Below are positions 7,738-16,167 of a DNA stretch of 64,000 bases, piece after piece. The position numbers and the translations under genes are program-made. Every line of letters begins with the position of its first letter. Position 1 is the stretch's first letter. Source of the stretch: Streptomyces sp. NRRL S-37 (GTDB lineage: Bacteria > Actinomycetota > Actinomycetes > Streptomycetales > Streptomycetaceae). Under the pieces are notes generated by a model. It saw nothing but the letters and a program-made list of their open reading frames with translations, ran no database searches and had not been told where the DNA came from. The stretch covers positions 62,001 to 126,000 of the forward strand of contig NZ_JOIZ01000010.1 of assembly GCF_000721605.1 (NCBI RefSeq), written 5' to 3'.

Positions 7738-9045
7738 TCATCCGGTGCTGCGGCTCCCAGTGCTGTTGGGCACGATCGGCCAGTCCAGGGTGATGCGGGT
7801 GTGCTTCTTGGCGAACACGTGCGGTTGGTGGTCCGTGTCCGCCGGGGCACGGCCGGCTGCCGGGTAGGCAGTGATGCGGGGGCAGCGGGCGCCGCGGTGG
7901 TTGCGCTGCCAGTACTTCACCTGCTCGGCCATCTCCTGCGCGGCGACGTGTCCTTGGGTGCCATAGCCGTGGACGACGAACTCGTACCGGCCCTTGCCGT
8001 CATCTCCGTCGCCGATGCGCTCATGGGCCAGCCGGGCGAGGGAGGCTCCGCGCACGATGGCGGCGCCGGGCCAGTGCTGGGGCGGCGGGTTCAGGACTCG
8101 TTTGTTGATGTCGGGGTCGACCTCCAGGCGGCAGAAGCCGGGCAGGGCGCCAGCGAGGTAGAGCATGAGGGCGTCGAACGGTTCCTGGCCGCCGACGGTG
8201 ATGTCGGTGCGGGTGACGGTCGGCTGGCGGGTGAGGGCGGGAGCGAGTTGGTCGACGGGTAGCGGGGTGCCGTCTTCCCAGGACAGGTGCACGCCGGTGC
8301 CGGGGACGGTGCGGCGGTTCGTGTTCCAGGCGCCGTCGCCCTGCATGGCGACGAAGCCGCACACGATGAGCGGCTCGTCGCTGAGCAGCGCCCCATGGTC
8401 CTTGGTGAAGCCGATGGCCCAGTGGTAGCCGTGCAGCCGCAGCGGCGCGATGAGACGGCCGCCTTCGGCCAGGGCGCCGATCCAGGGCAGGTCCCAGGTG
8501 TCAACGGTGACCGCGATGGCGTCGAAGCCGCCGTCCGGAATCAGCCGTGCGGGCAGGTGCTCGGCGTCTGCGGTGACGACGCGGACGCCGTCGTACCCGG
8601 TCTCGGCGAGGAAGTGGGTGGCCCGCTCGGTGACGGCCGGGTCGATGTCGAGGGTGGTGACGTGCCCGGTCGGGCCGGCGAGTTCGGCGATCAGGGCGGC
8701 GTTGTAGCCGCCGGAGCCGATCTCCAGCACGTGGTGGCCGGGCTGGATGCGGGCGGCTTCGAGCATGTCGGCTTGCAGCCAGGGCGCGGAAATGGAGCTG
8801 ATCACTCGGCCGTCGGGCGCATGGCGGGTGGCGACGATGTCGTTGGCGTACGCGGCTTCGAGAGACACCTCGGGGGCGAAGATGTGGCGGGGCACGGTAC
8901 GCAGGGCGTGGTCGACCGCAGGGGTGCGGACATGTCCGGCGGCGGCCAGGTGGTCGGCCAGCTGGTGGCGCAGGCGGGCGGCTTCGCCGAGGTCCGTGGC
9001 GACGGGGGGTGTGGTCACGGTGGGCCTTTCGGTCGAGCGGGTCAT
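7738..9045 (-). CDS. PCMT-like methyltransferase, FxLD system (second copy)
   Basis: A 435-aa protein of the protein-L-isoaspartate O-methyltransferase fold with SAM motif VLEIGSGG at 106-113. Its long C-terminal extension closely parallels the C-terminal domain of the fused enzyme at 13017-15062, for example TYPRHIFAPEV-like and ISSISAPWLQ blocks near the start of the fold and a KGRYEFVVHGYG-like region. Both fit the family named 'methyltransferase, FxLD system'. In related lanthipeptide pathways such enzymes methylate Asp to give aspartimide or isoaspartate (family knowledge). The ATG at 9045 overlaps the ABC exporter stop by 4 nt, so it is co-translated with export. Confidence 0.8.
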   Translation of the reverse strand: MTRSTERPTVTTPPVATDLGEAARLRHQLADHLAAAGHVRTPAVDHALRTVPRHIFAPEVSLEAAYANDIVATRHAPDGRVISSISAPWLQADMLEAARIQPGHHVLEIGSGGYNAALIAELAGPTGHVTTLDIDPAVTERATHFLAETGYDGVRVVTADAEHLPARLIPDGGFDAIAVTVDTWDLPWIGALAEGGRLIAPLRLHGYHWAIGFTKDHGALLSDEPLIVCGFVAMQGDGAWNTNRRTVPGTGVHLSWEDGTPLPVDQLAPALTRQPTVTRTDITVGGQEPFDALMLYLAGALPGFCRLEVDPDINKRVLNPPPQHWPGAAIVRGASLARLAHERIGDGDDGKGRYEFVVHGYGTQGHVAAQEMAEQVKYWQRNHRGARCPRITAYPAAGRAPADTDHQPHVFAKKHTRITLDWPIVPNSTGSRSTG

Positions 9046-11033
9046 ACCTGGTCCGGGACGGTGGGCGCGGCGGGGTGGGGAATGGCCGTGGTGGGGGCGT
9101 ACTGGGCGGCCTGGGCGGCGAACATGGCGGCGTATCGGCCGCGGGCGGCGATGAGGTCGTCGTGGGTGCCGTGCTCGGCGAGGTGCCCGTTGTTGAGGAC
9201 GTAGATGTGGTCGGCGTGGCGGACGCCGGACATGCGGTGGGTGACCAGGACGACGGCCCGGTTCGGGGCGGCGAGGCGGCGGATGCGGTCGAAGGCTTCG
9301 ATCTCGGCTTCGGGGTCGAGGGCGGAGGTCGGCTCGTCCACGATGAGGACGCCGTCTGCCTGTGATGTTGAGCTACGCCAGTGCGTGCGGGCCAGGCCAA
9401 CTTTCTGCCATTCACCGCCGGACAGTTCGATGGCGCCGCGGAACATGCGGGCCAGCAGGCTGCGCAGGCCGTCGGGGAGTTTGGCGATGACGGGGCCGGC
9501 GACGGCGTAGTCGACCGAGGGCTTCAGGTCATCGTCGGTTGCCGGGTGGTTGGGGCGGCCGAGGCGGATGTTCATCGCGGCGGTCACGGGCCAGCGCTGG
9601 AAGTCCTGGGTGAGCAGGGAGACGCGCTCGAAGACCTGGGCGCGGTCGAGGTCGGTGAGGTCCGCCTTGCCCCAGCGCAGCGTGCCGGTCTCAGGCAGGA
9701 GCATGCCGGAGAGGATCTTCATCAGGGTGCTCTTGCCGGAGCCGTTCTCGCCCACCACCGCAGTCACCGACCCCATCGGCAGCTTCAGGGACACCCCGTC
9801 CAGGGCCGGGGTGTCTCGGTCGGGATAGCGGTAGGTGACCTGATCGAGAACGATTTCCTTGACGCGTTCCGGTACGGGTGCACCGCCGACGGGCAGCGTC
9901 CGCCGGCCGGCCTCGGTGAGGAAACGGCCGTGGTCGCGGACGTAGAGGCTCTCCTCGTGGAGCTGGTTGATGTTCATGACCAGCGCGCCCAGGCTCGCCG
10001 AGCCGGCACGTACGGCGATGACGGCGGTCCCGGCGACGGCGAGGCTCATGTGCCCGGCCATGATCAGCCAGAACATGGCCCCGTAGGTCGCGGCCATCGC
10101 CAGTCCCGACAGTGCGGAGGCCACCCATTCGGTCAGGGCCTTGCTGGAGGCGAGGCGCTCTTGCTCTGCCTCGGCGCTCTCGGCCATGCGCTCGTAGCGG
10201 CTGAGGAGGAAGGGGCCGACCGCGTGAAGACGGACTTCCTGCGCGGCGGTGCGTTCGGTGAGCAGGTTGCCGATCAGGCGGCTGGCCCGCACGTGCTCGA
10301 TCCAGCTCATCACCGACACGTACCGCTCCTGTGCGACCCGCATGGCGCCCCAGCCGCGCGGGGCGGCGATGAGGATCAGCATGGGCAGCAGCGCGGGGTG
10401 CAGCACAGCGAGGACGCCGGCGGTGGTGATCAGGGAGATCAGGCCGTTCAGCGCGGCGACGCAGGAGCTGATCATGCGACGGGCGGATCCGGGGCCGTGC
10501 TGGGCGATGTCCACGAGCCGCCGGAAGTCGGGATCGTCGATGGCCTCCAGCTCGACGCGGGCTGCGGCGGCCAGGTACTGCGTGGTGGCGATCCGCTCCA
10601 CCTTGGGCTCCAGCCGCCCGGCGCGAGAGGTGGACCAGGCGGACAGGGCGGAGTTGACGACGCCGATGATCGCTGCAGCCAGCAGGCCGGGTAACAGCGC
10701 GTGCAGCCGCTCGGCGGCGCTGCCACTGCCGGCGAGCAGGGCGTGCATGACTGCGTTGATCGCCAGCAGGCCGGCGGCCGCGGCGATGCCCTGGCCGACC
10801 TCGCTCACCCCGACCGACAGCAGAGCACGCCGGTCGGCCTGCCACGCCATGCGCAGCGTCGCACCGACAAGGCCGGGCATGGAGCGCAGCGCCGACATCA
10901 TGGTCAGGTCCAACGTCGCGTGCTCGTGCTGGGACCAGCCCATGTCGTAGCGCAGGGGCCCGCCGAACAACTCGTGCTCGGCGTCGGAGACCTGCGGGTC
11001 GGCCATCGTGACCGGACCGAAGAACCTCTTCAC
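9042..11033 (-). CDS. ABC exporter, fused membrane and ATPase domains
   Basis: A 663-aa half-transporter: about six membrane helices in residues 70-340 and a C-terminal ATPase with Walker A GENGSGKST (428-436), an SGGEWQK signature and the Walker B VDEPTSALDP. Such exporters are standard partners of lanthipeptide loci and are homodimeric peptide exporters; no peptidase C39 domain is seen, so leader removal must be done elsewhere. The GTG start at 11033 overlaps the NUDIX stop by 4 nt, and its own stop overlaps the methyltransferase start. A hydrophilic region of about 70 residues precedes the first helix. Confidence 0.88.
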   Translation of the reverse strand: MKRFFGPVTMADPQVSDAEHELFGGPLRYDMGWSQHEHATLDLTMMSALRSMPGLVGATLRMAWQADRRALLSVGVSEVGQGIAAAAGLLAINAVMHALLAGSGSAAERLHALLPGLLAAAIIGVVNSALSAWSTSRAGRLEPKVERIATTQYLAAAARVELEAIDDPDFRRLVDIAQHGPGSARRMISSCVAALNGLISLITTAGVLAVLHPALLPMLILIAAPRGWGAMRVAQERYVSVMSWIEHVRASRLIGNLLTERTAAQEVRLHAVGPFLLSRYERMAESAEAEQERLASSKALTEWVASALSGLAMAATYGAMFWLIMAGHMSLAVAGTAVIAVRAGSASLGALVMNINQLHEESLYVRDHGRFLTEAGRRTLPVGGAPVPERVKEIVLDQVTYRYPDRDTPALDGVSLKLPMGSVTAVVGENGSGKSTLMKILSGMLLPETGTLRWGKADLTDLDRAQVFERVSLLTQDFQRWPVTAAMNIRLGRPNHPATDDDLKPSVDYAVAGPVIAKLPDGLRSLLARMFRGAIELSGGEWQKVGLARTHWRSSTSQADGVLIVDEPTSALDPEAEIEAFDRIRRLAAPNRAVVLVTHRMSGVRHADHIYVLNNGHLAEHGTHDDLIAARGRYAAMFAAQAAQYAPTTAIPHPAAPTVPDQV

Positions 11034-11497
11034 CGGGCGCCTCCCGCAGGCCAGTTGGTGGCCCGGTAGGACGGGCCGTGGGTAAGCATGTGGAAAATCG
11101 TGGCGGTGTAGGCGTGGCAGTCCGGGGAGGGTCTCTCCATTGGTACCCAGAAGAGCCCTTCGTGCTTGTCCGGCTCGGCGTTGTACGGCTCACCCGTCCA
11201 CGACTGGGCCACGAACACAGAGGTGATCCGATCCAGCCCGCCCTCGGCGTCGTGATGGTGGATGAGGCCGCAGAATTCCTGCTGCTCAGCGCTGATGAAA
11301 ACGCCCGCCTCCTCCTGCGCTTCGCGCCGCGCGGCGTGATCGAGTGGTTCACCGGCCTGCAGGTGGCCGCCCACGACCGTGAGCTGTCCCGGTGCGAGGG
11401 CGGCGTCGGGTTTGCGGCGCACGCACAGGGCGGCGCCGTTGGACCGGAGCAGGACCTGGGCGACGTCGGCGATCAGCAGGTGAGGCTCCCTGCTCAC
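11030..11497 (-). CDS. Single-domain NUDIX hydrolase
   Basis: A 155-aa protein that is one NUDIX domain with a consensus box (GGHLQAGE ... REAQEEAGV, 43-66). The GTG at 11497 was chosen because GGAAGG lies about 7 nt upstream and because it overlaps the stop of a 23-aa ORF by 4 nt. It is the first sizeable gene of a tightly coupled chain leading to the exporter and methyltransferase. It is the fifth NUDIX gene of the region. Substrate unknown. Confidence 0.85.
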   Translation of the reverse strand: MSREPHLLIADVAQVLLRSNGAALCVRRKPDAALAPGQLTVVGGHLQAGEPLDHAARREAQEEAGVFISAEQQEFCGLIHHHDAEGGLDRITSVFVAQSWTGEPYNAEPDKHEGLFWVPMERPSPDCHAYTATIFHMLTHGPSYRATNWPAGGAR

Positions 11498-11565
11498 AGG
11501 CGACCTTCCTGCGGCAGGTACCCGGCGGTGTGCCGGTCCCGACCGTGGGTGGCGGCGTGGGTCAT
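11494..11565 (-). CDS. 23-aa coupling ORF before the NUDIX gene
   Basis: ATG at 11565 to TGA at 11494-11496, encoding MTHAATHGRDRHTAGYLPQE plus three residues. The ATG overlaps the stop of a 47-aa ORF (ATGA) and the stop overlaps the NUDIX GTG (GTGA). The same bases carry the NUDIX ribosome site. It may simply carry ribosomes into the NUDIX gene, or be a tiny peptide. Evidence is only the double overlap. Confidence 0.4.
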   Translation of the reverse strand: MTHAATHGRDRHTAGYLPQEGRL

Positions 11566-11705
11566 GCCAGGTACCTCGTATCCGGTCGTGACCCACGGGC
11601 GGACGAAGCGCTGCGGTCGGCTGCGGAGTGCCGGGGTGTACCCGAGGAAGCGGTGATGTTTTCGAACGCGGGATGAACAAGCGCAGGGCGGCGTACGGGA
11701 TTCAC
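11562..11705 (-). CDS. 47-aa peptide ORF heading the NUDIX-exporter-methyltransferase chain
   Basis: GTG at 11705 is preceded by AAGGAG at 5 nt and encodes 47 residues starting MNPVRRPALVHPAFENITAS and ending RPDTRYLA. Its stop overlaps the next ORF. It has no Cys, is rich in Ser, Arg and Ala, and resembles nothing I recognise. Position at the head of a co-translated exporter/methyltransferase chain makes a second modified peptide precursor or a leader peptide plausible (inference). Upstream, 11706-11866 contains no gene and probably the promoter. Confidence 0.5.
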   Translation of the reverse strand: MNPVRRPALVHPAFENITASSGTPRHSAADRSASSARGSRPDTRYLA

Positions 11706-11866
11706 GGGGGCTCCTTGGGCTGAGATGCGGACGGGTGATCGGGTAACGGCGGGTCGGTCGTCGCTGTAACGGGTGGACGCGGGCGAAATCTAGAACCTGA
11801 ATTCGAATATCGGGCTCTCTCCTTCTGTGGTCGGGCGGGGCGGGCTGTGATGCTGCGTTCGATCAC

Positions 11867-13012
11867 TCATGTGGGTTGCGGTACCTCCATCGGGGGATTG
11901 CCTGGTGCCGCCTGGTCGTCTTGGAGTAGTCGCCTCAGCTCGGCTTCGCCGAGCGTGACGGCTTCGGTCAGAGACCGCTGGTGATCCGCGGGCAGGGTTC
12001 CGGCACCGAGACCTGCGTCAGCGACCACCGAGCCGAGCGCAGATGTCCGCTCGGCGCTGAGCAGTGCCCGGATAGTCGGGTGGTCCAGCACTTCACGCGC
12101 GGCATAGGCGTCGAGGCGGGCCACGTCGGTGAGAGCTGAGAGGAGCGCGTTCGTATGCGGCCCGTTGGCGTCGAGTTCCAGGGCGGCCAGGCCCGTCCGG
12201 GTCTGGAACACGGCGATCGAGGGTTCGGGATCGGCCAGGAGCGAGACGGCTGCGTGCTGGGCCTGGTCGACGTCGGCTCGCGCAAGCGGTGCCGCGGCCT
12301 GGTGGCAGTGAGCGCGCAGGAGGGTGGCCACGGCCATCTCCCAGGGTTCCGTGGGCTGGGTGGTGTCGATCAGGTCGCGGGCCTGCTGGTCCAGGCCCTG
12401 CTCCATCAGGGCCATGATTTTGATCTGGCGGCCGTCGAGGAGCCGGTTGCCGATGCCGCGGTGCTGGGCCATGGCGTCGGCGGCTTCGGTCCACCGTCCG
12501 ATGCGTGCGAGGGCGCGGGCGCCGTCCACGAGCAGGGTGACGTACAGCTCCTGGCACACCGTGCGGTGGTCCTCGTCCGTGCCGGTCAGGGGCGAGAGGT
12601 CGACGGTGCGGCCGTCGATGTCGGTCTTGTTGCGGTGCCGGGCGGCGTCGTTGAGGCAGTGCAACAAGCTGTAGGCGAGTTCGCCGTGGCCTGCGCGGGT
12701 CTGCAGCCGGGCGAGGTTGACGAGCGGCATCAGCGCCATGACGGCAATCCGTCCGCTGAGGCGTCCGGCGTTGGCGAAGACCTGGTGCTGGCGCCAGCAC
12801 AGATCCTCGGCTAAGCCGGGCAGTCCGACGTCGGAGGCGATGAGCGCCGCGTAGTTGAGGAGCCCGCAGGCGCGGGCCACCAGGTCGTGGTGGCTCGTAC
12901 CTGCGGGCGCGACGGTCAGCCCGGTGAGGTGGTTGATGCGCTCCTGCAGCGGGAGCGCGGGCGCCTTGGTGCGGCGGACCAGGGGGATGCGGCTGGCTAT
13001 CGCGGGGATCAT
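11867..13012 (-). CDS. Helical-repeat protein of FxLD lanthipeptide locus
   Basis: A 381-aa, almost wholly helical protein without transmembrane segments. Its alternating Ala/Leu-rich helices look TPR-like, for example HDLVARACGLLNYAALIASD near 42-61 and RALARIGRWTEAADAMAQHR near 157-176. No catalytic motif is visible. The ATG at 13012 is 4 bp past the stop of the methyltransferase fusion, with an AAGGG site inside that gene, so they are one operon. Similar Streptomyces proteins carry an N-terminal HTH, which is absent here. It could be a scaffold for the modification complex or a regulator remnant; function unknown. Confidence 0.7.
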   Translation of the reverse strand: MIPAIASRIPLVRRTKAPALPLQERINHLTGLTVAPAGTSHHDLVARACGLLNYAALIASDVGLPGLAEDLCWRQHQVFANAGRLSGRIAVMALMPLVNLARLQTRAGHGELAYSLLHCLNDAARHRNKTDIDGRTVDLSPLTGTDEDHRTVCQELYVTLLVDGARALARIGRWTEAADAMAQHRGIGNRLLDGRQIKIMALMEQGLDQQARDLIDTTQPTEPWEMAVATLLRAHCHQAAAPLARADVDQAQHAAVSLLADPEPSIAVFQTRTGLAALELDANGPHTNALLSALTDVARLDAYAAREVLDHPTIRALLSAERTSALGSVVADAGLGAGTLPADHQRSLTEAVTLGEAELRRLLQDDQAAPGNPPMEVPQPT

Positions 13013-13016
13013 CGGC

Positions 13017-15062
13017 TCAGCCCTTGCGCGCCCAGTCGACGACCAGTCGGCTGTAGGGCTTGTCGACGACGAAGCGCGGGTCGTCCGCCGTCAGCCGGTT
13101 GCGGGAGTCGGCGACGGCCATCCGGAAGCCCGGTTCGGGGGCGTCGTTGCCGCCGGTCGCGTCCCAGGCGCGGATCTCGTTCACGACGCGCTCGGCGAGG
13201 TCGGTACCGCCTTTACCGTGGCCGATCACGCCGACCTCCCAGTACCGGCCCTTCTCGTCTTCGCCCTCGCGGATGGTCAGGTACGCGAGCGATCCGCCGT
13301 CGAGGGCGGCCATGGAGCCCCACCCGAAGTGCGGGGTGAACCCGGGGCGCTGGCCCGGCAGGCGGGAGAGGCCATTGGGCAGCACGCAGGCCAGGTACAG
13401 GTACAGCCACTCCCAGGCCGAGCCCTGGCGGAACTTCACCCCGGTGTAGACCTTGGTCTGTTGCTGGTCGAGGACGGTACGCAGGGCGTCGCGGTCGACG
13501 TCCTGCTCGCTGAACGTCTCCAGGCGGACGTTGCCGTCGCCAGCCATGGGGACGAGGGTGTAGATGTCGTCGCAGACGCCCTTGCGCAGCGGGATGAAGG
13601 TGGCCATCTCGCAGGAGACGGTCTTCCACGTGTCGCCGTCGCGTTCGAAGGCGAAGGAGCGGGAGATGCTGCCGCGGATGCGCATCGGCAGGACCAGGCG
13701 CCCGCCGGGGGCGAGCTGGTCGAGGATCTTCACGGGGACGTCGCCGGCGCCGACGGTGAAGATGATCCGGTCGTAGGGGGCGTGCTCGGGCAGCCCGGCC
13801 GCGCCGTCGGCCATCACCGCGGTGGCGTTGTCGACGCCGGCCTTGGCGAGGTGTCGGCTGGCGCCGGCGACGAGGTCCTGGTCGACGTCGAGGGTCCACA
13901 CCTGCCCGCCGGGGGAGACGATCTTGCCGAGGAGGGCGGCGTTGTAGCCGGTGGCCGCTCCGGCTTCCAGGACCTTGTGACCGGGCTGGGCGCCGAGTTG
14001 TTCGAGCTGGGTGGCGACGATGGACGGCGCGGAGATGCAGGAGATCATCTCCCCGTGCTCGTCGTGCTTGATCGGGACCGCGTCCTCCTTGTATGCGCTC
14101 TCCAGGTCGACGCCGGGCAGGAAGGCGTGCCGATCGGTGGTTCGGAAGGCGTCGATGGCCGCCTGGCTGCGCAAATGGCCGCTATTGGCGAGCCGTTGGG
14201 CGAGGGCTTCGCGCAGCTGGTTGGGGTCGGTTACGGGTGTCATGGTGGTCTCCATTCGAGGGAGGCTAGGGTCCGCGGAGGCGGACTTGCGGGTAGACAC
14301 GTCAGCTCCTTCTCCGGTGGAGAAGGCGACGTGACGACCAAGCCACGCGGTGGCGGCCTGCGCGTTGGCAGGCACGCCTGCGCGGTTGAACGCGAAGATC
14401 GCGTGATGGGCGATGACGCCCCGGATTCCGCGTATCAGTCGGCCGTCGGCGGCGAGCCGGCGCAGGCGGCGGCCGGCGTCCTCGAACGCGGCGACGCGCT
14501 CGGCCCAGCCAGCCTCCGCGTCGGGGCGCAGGGCGGCGTCCGCGTTCATCAGCCGCCGCATCGCGGAAGCGGCCTGTTCGAGGGCGAGGCCCTGGGGCGG
14601 GGTGACGGGGGGCCGCAGGGCGGCCCACTGGGCGTACACGTCTCCGGCTTCGAACGGGTCCAGCCCGGCCTCGCGGATCATGGCGGACAGCAGCATCACG
14701 CTGCGCTCGCGGGCGCCGGGGGTGCCGGTCTCGGCGAGCGCGGCCGGGCTGTCGGCGCAGAACACGTCGTGCGCGACGGCCATGGCTTCGGGACCGCCGA
14801 AGGCATGGGTCTCCGGCTCGTACATCCCGCCCGTCCAGCCGGTGATTACGCGGTCGGTGACGAGCTGGTCCAGCAGGCCGGTGGCGGGCTGTTCGGTGCG
14901 CAGGCGCACGCCGGCGTCCTTGCGCAGGAAGTGGAAGCAGCGACCGGACAGCGCGGTCGCCAGGGCCCGGGCGGCGCCCGCGTGCTGGTCGGGTAAGGCC
15001 ACGGAGGCGTGCCACCAGGACGTGTCTGCGGGGATCGGCAGGTTCTCGTCGTCGAAGGGCAT
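13017..15062 (-). CDS. LanB elimination domain fused to FxLD-system methyltransferase
   Basis: A 681-aa fusion. Residues 1-250 match the thiopeptide-type/SpaB C-terminal domain, which eliminates glutamate from glutamylated Ser/Thr to give dehydroamino acids (starts with SWWHASVALPDQ; contains CFHFLRKD and a WTGGMYEPE segment). Residues about 275-681 are a PCMT-like methyltransferase with VLEAGAATG at 364-372. It thus supplies the half that the neighbouring LanB lacks. An internal ATG at 14243 (residue 274) has GGAG 7 nt upstream, exactly at the domain junction, so a free methyltransferase may also be made. It lies 34 bp after LanC in the operon. Confidence 0.85.
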   Translation of the reverse strand: MPFDDENLPIPADTSWWHASVALPDQHAGAARALATALSGRCFHFLRKDAGVRLRTEQPATGLLDQLVTDRVITGWTGGMYEPETHAFGGPEAMAVAHDVFCADSPAALAETGTPGARERSVMLLSAMIREAGLDPFEAGDVYAQWAALRPPVTPPQGLALEQAASAMRRLMNADAALRPDAEAGWAERVAAFEDAGRRLRRLAADGRLIRGIRGVIAHHAIFAFNRAGVPANAQAATAWLGRHVAFSTGEGADVSTRKSASADPSLPRMETTMTPVTDPNQLREALAQRLANSGHLRSQAAIDAFRTTDRHAFLPGVDLESAYKEDAVPIKHDEHGEMISCISAPSIVATQLEQLGAQPGHKVLEAGAATGYNAALLGKIVSPGGQVWTLDVDQDLVAGASRHLAKAGVDNATAVMADGAAGLPEHAPYDRIIFTVGAGDVPVKILDQLAPGGRLVLPMRIRGSISRSFAFERDGDTWKTVSCEMATFIPLRKGVCDDIYTLVPMAGDGNVRLETFSEQDVDRDALRTVLDQQQTKVYTGVKFRQGSAWEWLYLYLACVLPNGLSRLPGQRPGFTPHFGWGSMAALDGGSLAYLTIREGEDEKGRYWEVGVIGHGKGGTDLAERVVNEIRAWDATGGNDAPEPGFRMAVADSRNRLTADDPRFVVDKPYSRLVVDWARKG

Positions 15063-15096
15063 GAGGAGTCATCTCCTTGCGAGGCGGCGGGGCGGG

Positions 15097-16167
15097 TCAG
15101 TTGAGCAGGAGGGCGCGGGTCCAGCCGGTGGTGTCGGTGGCCTGCAGGGCGAGTTGGGCGCCGGCGCGGCCTTCCATGAGCCCGGGTTTGGGCAGGTGCT
15201 CCCAGTCGGTGGCCAGCCGTCGGTGTAGGTCCTGGATGATGGGGGCGAAGCGTGCGGGTGCGGGGCTGTCGGCGGCGACCGCGCGGGTGAGGGTCAGCAG
15301 GCCGGCCCAGCCGTGGCAGAGGGTCGAGTCGGTGATGCGGGCGAGCCGCAGCGGGTCGGTCAGGATGGCAGCGACGGTGTCCTCAGCCGCTTGGCGGCGG
15401 GCGGGGTCATCGAGGGCGAGCGCGGCGAGCTGCTGGGCGCGGGCGATGCCGGGCTGGCCGTAGCACCAGGACTGGCGGGCTGGCTTTGGCGCGGGTGGCT
15501 GTTCGGCGTCCAGGTGCGCTGCGGTGGACCAGTAATGGGCGCCGTGCCGGTCGAGCCAGGTCGCGAACGTGCCGACGGCTTCCTCCTGGCCGGGGACGCT
15601 GACGCCGGCGCGCAGGGCGAGGGAGAGCACGGCCAGGGGCCCCGCGATGCCGTGAGCCATGCCGTTGTTGCCGTGCCCGCCAGCCATCTCCTTCCCATCC
15701 GGGCCGACCGCCGACCACCACCCGGGCAGCATCCGGCCGTCACCGCGGGCAGGGTGTGCGAGCGAGACGAGGCATGCGAGCACGTCAGGCAACCGGGGCG
15801 CGATCGGGCGGCGGGACAGCAGCAGGGCGGCGAGCCCGGTCAGGCCGCGGATGAGGTCCCATTCGGCGAGGTGGGGCAGCACGCCGGTCGCCTGACGGCG
15901 GTGGGCGGCGGCGAGTCGGGCATCCACGACGCGGTCGACGGCCGAGCGGACGTCGTCGCCGGCCCCGTGGGCGCGTGCCAGGACGAACTCCAGGGCTGGC
16001 GCGCCGTGGAAGAGGCTGGCGTTGCTTCCGGTGCTGACCCCGCGGGCGGTGGCCTGGGCGAGGTGGCGGCGGGCGGTGGACAGGTCACGGCGCTCGATGT
16101 CGAGCAGGGCCATCCCCAGGGGCCCCTCGGACAGGTCCTGCGTACGGGGCACGGTCGTCGTGGTCAT
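15097..16167 (-). CDS. LanC-like lanthionine cyclase
   Basis: A 356-aa lanthionine synthetase C family protein. The zinc ligands are visible: Cys235 in WCYGQPG, and Cys284-His285 in CHGWAG. The typical GHGNNGMAHGIAGP segment precedes them. It would add Cys thiols to dehydroalanine/dehydrobutyrine in the FxLD core to close (methyl)lanthionine rings. The ATG at 16167 overlaps the LanB stop (ATGA), so the two are translationally coupled; an upstream in-frame ATG was rejected for this reason. Confidence 0.9.
   Translation of the reverse strand: MTTTTVPRTQDLSEGPLGMALLDIERRDLSTARRHLAQATARGVSTGSNASLFHGAPALEFVLARAHGAGDDVRSAVDRVVDARLAAAHRRQATGVLPHLAEWDLIRGLTGLAALLLSRRPIAPRLPDVLACLVSLAHPARGDGRMLPGWWSAVGPDGKEMAGGHGNNGMAHGIAGPLAVLSLALRAGVSVPGQEEAVGTFATWLDRHGAHYWSTAAHLDAEQPPAPKPARQSWCYGQPGIARAQQLAALALDDPARRQAAEDTVAAILTDPLRLARITDSTLCHGWAGLLTLTRAVAADSPAPARFAPIIQDLHRRLATDWEHLPKPGLMEGRAGAQLALQATDTTGWTRALLLN

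Noticed and set aside
12855..14996. 713-codon plus-strand frame opposite the elimination-methyltransferase gene
   Set aside because: Antisense shadow without domain or ribosome site.
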